The translations under genes and the position numbers were made by a program. This document shows, piece by piece, positions 15,302 to 22,392 of a DNA stretch of 32,463 nucleotides. Numbering within the stretch: the stretch's first letter is position 1; every line of letters starts with the position of its first letter. Source of the DNA: Fidelibacterota bacterium. Lineage in GTDB: Bacteria; Fidelibacterota; Marinisomatia; SCGC-AAA003-L08; GCA-2689995. The notes under the pieces were generated by a model. It made no database searches. It had not been told where the DNA came from and was given only the letters and a program-made list of their open reading frames with translations. The stretch lies in contig NZIV01000061.1 in assembly GCA_002689995.1 (NCBI GenBank), forward strand, positions 39,842 to 72,304, written 5' to 3'.

Positions 15302-16882
15302 ATGTTTAGAAAATTAATTATTATAACTTTATTACTTTCTTTATTTCAGCAATGTCATTCTCCTAATAAGCCAATAGTTGATATTATGGGCTGTATGGAC
15401 GCAGATGCTCTAAATTATAATCCAGATGCAACAGCTGACGATGGGAGTTGTATTGATATTTTACACGGCTGTATGAATGAATCTTCAATGAATTATAATC
15501 AATATGCTACTGTTGAGGATAGTAGTTGTGTGAACTCATTTAAAGTAATGGAATATAATACTAATGGATATGCTTTTAATTTGGATATAACTGATAACTT
15601 AATTGCTCTATCTGCAAATTACGATGGGACATTCCTTTTTGAAATATTAAGAAATGAAGAAGGTGATATTTTAGATTTAAATGAAATGGCGCACCTTACT
15701 GGATGGGAGGCGAATGACGGTGATGAAAAGTCTAATAAAGTCGTTATATCGGAAAATAAGAATCTCTTATTTATAATGGATATAAATGACCGCATATACA
15801 TACACAAAATAGGACAGCCTGATTCATTACAATATGAATCAAGTTATTTAAGCAATTGTTTTGGTGATAATTGGCGGGACTTTGTAATTGATGATTCTCA
15901 TCAGGACACAATATACATTTATCCATTAGTAAAGCATAGTAGTGCAGACCCCGGAGCACCATATATGGCAAACTCTACGTCTCTTCTAAATGGATCTATT
16001 TATTCAATAGATGAATTTGAAAATACTTTTGGACTAAATTGTTCTTATGGTGTGAATCATTCTAATATAGGTGAATACGTATCTTTATCAGATAGTCTTA
16101 TTGTAATGGCAGAAGGTGAATTAGGAGTAACAGTATATAAGCAGTATGCTAATGCCAAGCTATATAATGGTTACTATGATGTTGGTGAAGAATTTATTGA
16201 TTGCGATCAGGAAGCAGGTATTTGTGAAGACAATGAAATTGAATGGGATTCTAATTCTATGGGTAACGGCATATATGATGTTGGAGAGCCTTTTACAGAT
16301 TTAAATATGAATGGCGTTCAAGATTCTGCAGAAACTTTTAACGATATAAATAATAATGGTTTGTGGGATTTAGGTGAGGTATGGGATGATTGCGGGGGAG
16401 GGTATTGCTTTCCAAATAATACTTTTGGTAATGGTATTTGGGATGCATATGAAGAATTTACTGATTTAGATGCAGATGGTATTTGGGATGCTGGCGAAAA
16501 ACATATGGATAAAATCATTCCTACAGCACAATTTGATTTACCGGGAGAAATTCAAACAATAAAAAGTTTTGCAAATACAGTTTTTACAGGACATACTTAT
16601 AATAAAGGTTGTTACATGTCTTTTCTTGATATAAATGGTCAGTTCATTAATAACATATCAATCGCTGACGGTTATAATATTCGAGGGGTTGATACAGATG
16701 GCGATTTAATTGTTTTAGCAGCAGGATATGATGGAATCCTTGTTTATCAATGGTTAGATAATACTAATATAAATTTTATTGGTAGTATATCTAGTGGCTA
16801 TGCAAATTCAGTGAAAATTAAAGATAATCATATTTATTCCGCAACACGGGATGGACTTGAAATTTATAAATTAGAAAGGTAA
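15302..16882 (+). CDS. Surface lipoprotein with Cys-rich repeats and Asp/Asn/Gly repeats
   Basis: A 526-aa protein from ATG 15302 (AGGA five bases upstream). A longer in-frame ATG at 15269 lies inside the previous gene and would bury the signal sequence. The signal peptide LIIITLLLSLFQQ leads to Cys18, a plausible lipidation site with a non-standard lipobox (Gln at -1). Two copies of a Cys-framed motif follow at residues 30-50 and 56-76: Gly-Cys-Met at the start, a central N-Y-N, and D-x-S-Cys at the end. The middle and end have LVIVD-like beta-propeller strands (LDITDNLIALSANYDGTFLF; GYDGILVYQW). Residues about 289-404 form an insertion of Asn-Gly-x-x-D-x-G-E type repeats, likely Ca2+-binding. 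An adhesive or scaffold role on the cell surface fits; no enzyme motif is seen. Confidence 0.75.
   Translation: MFRKLIIITLLLSLFQQCHSPNKPIVDIMGCMDADALNYNPDATADDGSCIDILHGCMNESSMNYNQYATVEDSSCVNSFKVMEYNTNGYAFNLDITDNLIALSANYDGTFLFEILRNEEGDILDLNEMAHLTGWEANDGDEKSNKVVISENKNLLFIMDINDRIYIHKIGQPDSLQYESSYLSNCFGDNWRDFVIDDSHQDTIYIYPLVKHSSADPGAPYMANSTSLLNGSIYSIDEFENTFGLNCSYGVNHSNIGEYVSLSDSLIVMAEGELGVTVYKQYANAKLYNGYYDVGEEFIDCDQEAGICEDNEIEWDSNSMGNGIYDVGEPFTDLNMNGVQDSAETFNDINNNGLWDLGEVWDDCGGGYCFPNNTFGNGIWDAYEEFTDLDADGIWDAGEKHMDKIIPTAQFDLPGEIQTIKSFANTVFTGHTYNKGCYMSFLDINGQFINNISIADGYNIRGVDTDGDLIVLAAGYDGILVYQWLDNTNINFIGSISSGYANSVKIKDNHIYSATRDGLEIYKLER
15389..15451 (+). repeat. Cys-framed GCM...NYN...D.SC motif, copy 1
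   Basis: Encodes 21 residues with Cys at positions 2 and 21, a central NYNPDAT and a DDGSC end. It matches a short motif I know from surface proteins of marine FCB bacteria. The function of the motif is unknown to me. Confidence 0.65.
15467..15529 (+). repeat. Cys-framed GCM...NYN...D.SC motif, copy 2
   Basis: Second 21-residue copy in the same frame, diverged (NYNQYAT centre, EDSSC end) but with the same Cys spacing. A five-residue linker (IDILH) separates it from copy 1. Confidence 0.65.
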
Positions 16883-16888
16883 TATTTA

Positions 16889-19800
16889 ATGAGATTATTT
16901 TTGTTATTAATTTTATTTTGTTCAGTTTTTGCTCAATCACCTTTTGATTGGGATGAGAATGGTATTCCATTAAGACAGGGGACACATATTGAATGGTGGA
17001 AAGCTGTTGAGGTGGGTCTTGATGGTGAATTTATCATTGTTTGGTCTGATTGTCGATATGGAATCAGAGATATTTTTGCCCAAAAAATTAATTCTGATGG
17101 TGAATTATTATGGGGTACTGATGGTGAGCTTGTTGCGCTTGAAGATGGATTAAAAGATGGAATTACTATAGCCCAAGCTAATGGAAGACAAGAAGATCCA
17201 ATAATAATATCTGATGAATCTGGCGGATTTTATATGATGTGGATGGATTATAGAGATGAACCTGCAAAAGGAGATATTTATGCTCAACATGTTTTATCTG
17301 ATGGATCACTTCAATTTGGATTAGAGGGGACACCTTTGACAAATTTACCAGGAAAACAATCTTCTCCAAATATGTGTAAAGATAATCTTGGTGGAGTTTT
17401 TGCGATTTGGAAAGATGAGTCTGATGGAAGTGCAGTTATCAAAGGTACACACATTTCTTTTGATGGAACTATATTAGCTCCAGGAGTAGGTATTGTCATT
17501 AATGATGCAACTAATTCAAGAAGTGGAATTAGTCTTGAAGTCATATCTGATGGATTAGCAGGTATGACATGGTCAAGAACAATTCCTGTTGGAGCAGGTG
17601 AGGAAGAAAACTCTGATATCGTAATACAAATTATGGATACAAATATTTCAACATTATTATCTCCAACAAATGAGGGTGGTATAATTATTTGTGATGCACC
17701 ATTTAAACAGACTTCACCTAAAGTAACTTACGTAAATGGTACACAATTTGTAGTAACATGGCAAGACCATAGAGATCCAGAAAATTATGGTGATATATAC
17801 ATGCAGTATTTTGATATAGAAGGAAATCCAATATTAGAACAAAATGGAATTGCATTAACTATAGATTCAGGAGAACAAAAAAAACCACGAGCAAAAGGTG
17901 ATGAAACGGGTGCATATCTAGTATGGCAAGATTATCGTACAAGTGCTGATAATCCAGATGTTTATATTCAGAAGGTTGGCCTTGATGGTACAATTTTACT
18001 AGAGCAAAATGGTAAAGCAATTACTAATTTTAGTGACTCTCAGCAAATTAATCCTAGATTAACTACAGATGGATTTGGTGGTGCATTTTTCATTTGGGAA
18101 GATTATAGAAATGGTTCATATCCAGAGATTGACATATATATTCAACATTTAAATTCAAATAATGAATTTAGTTTCGGAGATAATGGACTATTAGTCAATG
18201 CTGAAAATTCAATATCGCCAGTTATGAAGCAAGATGGTTTTGGTGGAGTTTATACTGCATGGGATGATTATAGGATTGGTTCAAATAGTATTTATATGCA
18301 AAAAATCACTCCTTCTCAAGGTGTAGTATATGAAGAAAATGGTAGAAATATATTTTCAGGAATTACAGGTAATGTTGGTGATCCAGATACAGATACTCAT
18401 GCCAAATCACTGTCAGTAGATAATGATAAATCATTGGTTTATTGGACTGATAATAGGTGGGCACCTGATTTACAAGAGGTGACATTTGGTATGATATTAG
18501 ATCAAAACTATAATAATCCAACGAATTGGACAAATGGTGTTGCTTTGAGTATGAATCCAAGTCAAGGAAGTCCACAAATTGCTTATAATAATGGAAATTA
18601 TTTAATGACATTTATTGTTGAAGGTGAAAATACAACAATTTATTATTTATCATTAGATAGTGAATTAAACTTTCAGGGTGATGGAATGGGAACTCCATTA
18701 TTGGCTGGTGCCGAATGGAGCATGGTAAGTCCAAGGCTTGTAAATGGTCATGATGGATACACATATTTAGCATATTCAGGACAGAAATATGGATCTTCAT
18801 CAATTTTCTTACAAAAGTTTACATCGGATGGTGTACCTATTTGGGCAGATAATGGAATTGATATATCTGAAAATTCTGGAATATTAATGGATCATGTATT
18901 AATTGACCTTATTGCTTTGCCAAACAATGGAGTGGCTATAGCTTGGCAACAAAATAGTTTTATAAGTGGTTATTCAATTTTTGTAAAAGCTGTGGATTCA
19001 GATGGTAATATAGTTGAAGGCTGGGATGATTTAGGTGTAAATATTATACCCAATTCTGATATAATATTTAATACAAAAAATAATCCTCAATTAAATATTT
19101 TGGATGATAAGATTTTCTGTTCATGGGAAGAGTCAAGAAATTTTGATAACGGCTTAGATATTTATGGGCAAGTCGTTTCTTTAAATGGCATCGTTTTAGG
19201 TCCTGATAGCGGATTTGAGATTGTGGCTGAGCAATCTGAACAGGCAAGTTTAACTTTTACTTATAATCCAACAACAAATGAAATTCATAATTGTTGGCAG
19301 GATTACAGAAATAATGAAAATTATAATTTATACTGTAATACAACTAGTTTGGAAAGTTTTGAGTCAAATAATGAAGTATTAATTTCTGATGATATAGGAG
19401 ATCAAATTTCACCCGATGTTATTTTAGGAAATAGTAGTTCATACTTAGTTGTATGGGAAGATGAAAGAAATACTCCGCCTGCACCTCCAGGAGAATTTGT
19501 GGCATTAGAGAAAGATGTTTACTTTCAGCAAGTAACAAATCACACCCCTGTTTATCAAAATAATGGATATCCACTTTGTGATGAGCTATATAAACAATCA
19601 AAACCAATTATTTTTTCTCAATTTGAAGGTTCTAATTCTTTTTATATGGTATGGATGGATTTGAGAAGTACAGGTAAAGAAGACTTGAAAAATATTTATA
19701 TTCAGGCTGTAACTACTGATGAATTTGTAGAAACAACATCAGATTATTCACAAATCCCAACTCAATTTGAATTTAATAATATTTATCCTAATCCATTTAA

Positions 19801-20026
19801 CCCATCAACTTCCATATCTTATAATATTCCTTTTCAATCAAATGTTAAAGTAGAAATAATTAATTTACTTGGTCAGACAATTGAAGTAATTTTTAATGAT
19901 CTTATGAGTGTTGGACAGCATACTTTAGTGTGGAACCCTGATAATATTACTAGTGGTACTTATTTAGTACGCGTAATATTTAATAATGAAATCATAAAAA
20001 CTAAAAAGGTATTTTTTATTAAATAA
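16889..20026 (+). CDS. Secreted W-x-D-x-R repeat protein with T9SS sorting domain
   Basis: A 1045-aa exported protein. Signal peptide about 1-16 (cleavage near FAQS). The body is about 14 repeats of 45-70 residues. Each has a strand ending W-x-D/E-x-R (IVWSDCR, MMWMDYR, VTWQDHR, LVWQDYR, FIWEDYR, TAWDDYR, NCWQDYR, VVWEDER, MVWMDLR), then D-I-Y-x-Q and a GxxL(W/E)xxNG turn, consistent with beta-propeller blades. The last 85 or so residues form a T9SS type A sorting domain: IYPNPFNPSTSISYNIP, a central INLLGQTI, VWNPDNITSGTYLVRV and a terminal KKVFFIK. It is therefore expected to cross the outer membrane and be attached or released at the surface. No catalytic motif is visible. The next gene starts immediately after the TAA. 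Confidence 0.82.
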   Translation: MRLFLLLILFCSVFAQSPFDWDENGIPLRQGTHIEWWKAVEVGLDGEFIIVWSDCRYGIRDIFAQKINSDGELLWGTDGELVALEDGLKDGITIAQANGRQEDPIIISDESGGFYMMWMDYRDEPAKGDIYAQHVLSDGSLQFGLEGTPLTNLPGKQSSPNMCKDNLGGVFAIWKDESDGSAVIKGTHISFDGTILAPGVGIVINDATNSRSGISLEVISDGLAGMTWSRTIPVGAGEEENSDIVIQIMDTNISTLLSPTNEGGIIICDAPFKQTSPKVTYVNGTQFVVTWQDHRDPENYGDIYMQYFDIEGNPILEQNGIALTIDSGEQKKPRAKGDETGAYLVWQDYRTSADNPDVYIQKVGLDGTILLEQNGKAITNFSDSQQINPRLTTDGFGGAFFIWEDYRNGSYPEIDIYIQHLNSNNEFSFGDNGLLVNAENSISPVMKQDGFGGVYTAWDDYRIGSNSIYMQKITPSQGVVYEENGRNIFSGITGNVGDPDTDTHAKSLSVDNDKSLVYWTDNRWAPDLQEVTFGMILDQNYNNPTNWTNGVALSMNPSQGSPQIAYNNGNYLMTFIVEGENTTIYYLSLDSELNFQGDGMGTPLLAGAEWSMVSPRLVNGHDGYTYLAYSGQKYGSSSIFLQKFTSDGVPIWADNGIDISENSGILMDHVLIDLIALPNNGVAIAWQQNSFISGYSIFVKAVDSDGNIVEGWDDLGVNIIPNSDIIFNTKNNPQLNILDDKIFCSWEESRNFDNGLDIYGQVVSLNGIVLGPDSGFEIVAEQSEQASLTFTYNPTTNEIHNCWQDYRNNENYNLYCNTTSLESFESNNEVLISDDIGDQISPDVILGNSSSYLVVWEDERNTPPAPPGEFVALEKDVYFQQVTNHTPVYQNNGYPLCDELYKQSKPIIFSQFEGSNSFYMVWMDLRSTGKEDLKNIYIQAVTTDEFVETTSDYSQIPTQFEFNNIYPNPFNPSTSISYNIPFQSNVKVEIINLLGQTIEVIFNDLMSVGQHTLVWNPDNITSGTYLVRVIFNNEIIKTKKVFFIK

Positions 20027-22360
20027 ATGAAATTTTTTATATGCATACTTATCTTGTTTTCTACCGTTTTAATAGGTCAAAACCGTTTAAATGAAAGGTA
20101 TCATACCTATGAAGAAATTAGAGACTCATTATTTTCGTGGGATGAGCAATTTGGTCAGAATATAGAACCTAATCAACTTTATCCAGGTAGTGGAATTATC
20201 TATCATTTAGAAGAGATAGGTGTTTCTTCAAATGAAGAATTACCTTTTTGGGGTGTGAGATTATCATTTAACGCTGATCATAAGCAAGATAAGCCTAGAA
20301 TACTTTTTTTGGGACAGTGTCATGCAGAAGAAATTTTAGGTGTTGAAATTACTATGGAATTAATATCTATGTTTTTAAATCCAGAAGACTATCAAGATTG
20401 GTATTACAATATGGCAGCATTATTATATTCTTCAGAAATATGGATTGTACCAACTCATAATCCAGAGGGTTTACGTGTTGTTCATGGTTATGAAGAGCAT
20501 GGTCATTGGATTCAAGATGAAAGCTTTAGAAAAAATAAAACAGATGTTAATTTAAATGGTATTTTTGACTACGTGGTTGGAGTTGGTAATGATTCTGATG
20601 GAGTAGATTTAAATAGAAATTATGATTTCAATTGGATTTTTGGTGACGGTCCATTTGAATATGACAACGGAATTGGAGCATATCAATCTCATTTTGATTA
20701 CTATAAAGGTCATGAACCATTTTCAGAGTTAGAATTACAAGGAATTAGAGACTTTGCTTTTAGAGAAGATTTTTTACTTTCTATCTCTTACCATAGCTCT
20801 AGATCCGGTTCTGTTGCTGAAAAAGTTATTTATTCATGGCTATGGGAAGATGATAAACCAGCACCTGATTTATCGGTCATAGCTGAAATTGGTAACGAAA
20901 TAGCTGATAAAATCATGAGAGAAGATGGAGGAGGCGGATATTTACCTGTTGCTCATGGAACTAAAAAAGGAAACGCTCATGATTGGTTTTATTCGCAAAC
21001 TGGTACATTTCAGTATCTAATAGAAGTTGGTACTCAAAATATGCAGCCTAATAATATTGATTTAATTCAAGGAACAATTGATCGAAATTTAAATGGCGCG
21101 TTTTATTTAATGAATAGAGCGATAGGATATAATAGCGGTGATTTAGCTGCTCCATCTAATCAAGTGAGTGGTATCATTACAGACTCAGAAACTGGTCATA
21201 TTATAGAAAACGCAGAAGTCAAAATTCTTGAAATGGATGGAGGTATGTTAGAGCCAAGATTGACTGATGAATTTGGTCGATATAGAAGACTTCTTTCCAA
21301 TGGTTTATATACTTTACAGGTAATGGCTGAAGGCTATTTTTCTTATGAATCAAGCGTTAATTCTTCAAGTGGTACAATCACATATAAAAATATAGAATTA
21401 TCACCAAGACCTAGTTATTCGCTTGACATTAATTTAAATGTACCAAGCTATCATCAAGCTGAAATCTTTATAGATATTATAACAGAATTGAAAACTTATA
21501 CATTTTCACTTAATAATGGATTTAATTCATTAAATTTATTTTCTGATAGCTACGAATTAAAAATATACAGTGAGGGATTATTCACACAGTTTTTAGAATA
21601 TAATTTGAGTCAAAATTCTACATATAATTTAACATTAAATAGCGAAGAAATTATTTTCGAGGAAGATTTCTCCAGTATAGAAAATTGGAATATTTTATCT
21701 GGAGATTGGAATTTAGAAAATGGTAAGTTAGTTTCTCAAACAAATTTAACATATGATGAAGGAGCCTTCTGGCAGATTCAATATAATAGCGAATTAAATA
21801 TCCCTGAAGATTCACAGCTTAATTTAGTTTTAGATTTTAAAAAAGAATTTGAGTGGGAATATGATTATGCATTCTTTGATTTTGATGATAGTAATGATGG
21901 TTCTGAATACATATTACAAAATCATAATTGGAATCAGCATCAATTAGAAATACCAATAAATAATTTGAATCAACTATTGATTGGTATTTTCGCTGATTCA
22001 ACAGTTCAATATCGTGGATTAGAGATAGATAATCTTAAATTGGTTTCTCAACCAATTACTATAGAGTCTAATAATATCAATCAAGGATTACCTAAGGAGT
22101 TTAAAATAAAAAAAATATTCCCAAATCCTTTCAATCCATCAACTTTAATATCATATCAAATTCCAAAGAGTGGTAAAATTAAAGTTGATGTTTTCAATAT
22201 TTCAGGTCAAAAAATACAATCAATTTTTTCAGGATATAATAAAGTTGGTAATCATGAGATTTATTGGTACCCTGAAAACTTAAGTAGTGGATTTTATTTT
22301 ATTAAAATTATCTACAATAACAAAGTAAGCAAAACTCAAAAGGTAATGCTACTTAAATAG
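20027..22360 (+). CDS. M14-family zinc carboxypeptidase with T9SS sorting domain
   Basis: A 777-aa secreted metallopeptidase. Signal peptide about 1-17. The M14 catalytic domain (about 20-365) has the Zn ligands in GQCHAEE (His99, Glu102) and ISYHSSRSG (His256), the substrate-binding NRN of DLNRNYDFNW, and the general base in YLIEVGTQ (Glu333), so it should be active. A carboxypeptidase-regulatory-like beta-sandwich follows (about 382-460, VSGIITDSETGHIIENAEV), then a jelly-roll-like module (about 545-685) and a T9SS tail (IFPNPFNPSTLISYQIP ... KTQKVMLLK). It starts directly at the stop of the repeat protein. M14 enzymes cut C-terminal residues, and some members cut gamma-glutamyl-type bonds in peptidoglycan peptides. 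In this locus it could trim surface proteins or the poly-gamma-glutamate itself; the sequence cannot decide which. Confidence 0.88.
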   Translation: MKFFICILILFSTVLIGQNRLNERYHTYEEIRDSLFSWDEQFGQNIEPNQLYPGSGIIYHLEEIGVSSNEELPFWGVRLSFNADHKQDKPRILFLGQCHAEEILGVEITMELISMFLNPEDYQDWYYNMAALLYSSEIWIVPTHNPEGLRVVHGYEEHGHWIQDESFRKNKTDVNLNGIFDYVVGVGNDSDGVDLNRNYDFNWIFGDGPFEYDNGIGAYQSHFDYYKGHEPFSELELQGIRDFAFREDFLLSISYHSSRSGSVAEKVIYSWLWEDDKPAPDLSVIAEIGNEIADKIMREDGGGGYLPVAHGTKKGNAHDWFYSQTGTFQYLIEVGTQNMQPNNIDLIQGTIDRNLNGAFYLMNRAIGYNSGDLAAPSNQVSGIITDSETGHIIENAEVKILEMDGGMLEPRLTDEFGRYRRLLSNGLYTLQVMAEGYFSYESSVNSSSGTITYKNIELSPRPSYSLDINLNVPSYHQAEIFIDIITELKTYTFSLNNGFNSLNLFSDSYELKIYSEGLFTQFLEYNLSQNSTYNLTLNSEEIIFEEDFSSIENWNILSGDWNLENGKLVSQTNLTYDEGAFWQIQYNSELNIPEDSQLNLVLDFKKEFEWEYDYAFFDFDDSNDGSEYILQNHNWNQHQLEIPINNLNQLLIGIFADSTVQYRGLEIDNLKLVSQPITIESNNINQGLPKEFKIKKIFPNPFNPSTLISYQIPKSGKIKVDVFNISGQKIQSIFSGYNKVGNHEIYWYPENLSSGFYFIKIIYNNKVSKTQKVMLLK

Positions 22361-22392
22361 AATTTATTTAATTTTTAATTTAAGGTAATTAA

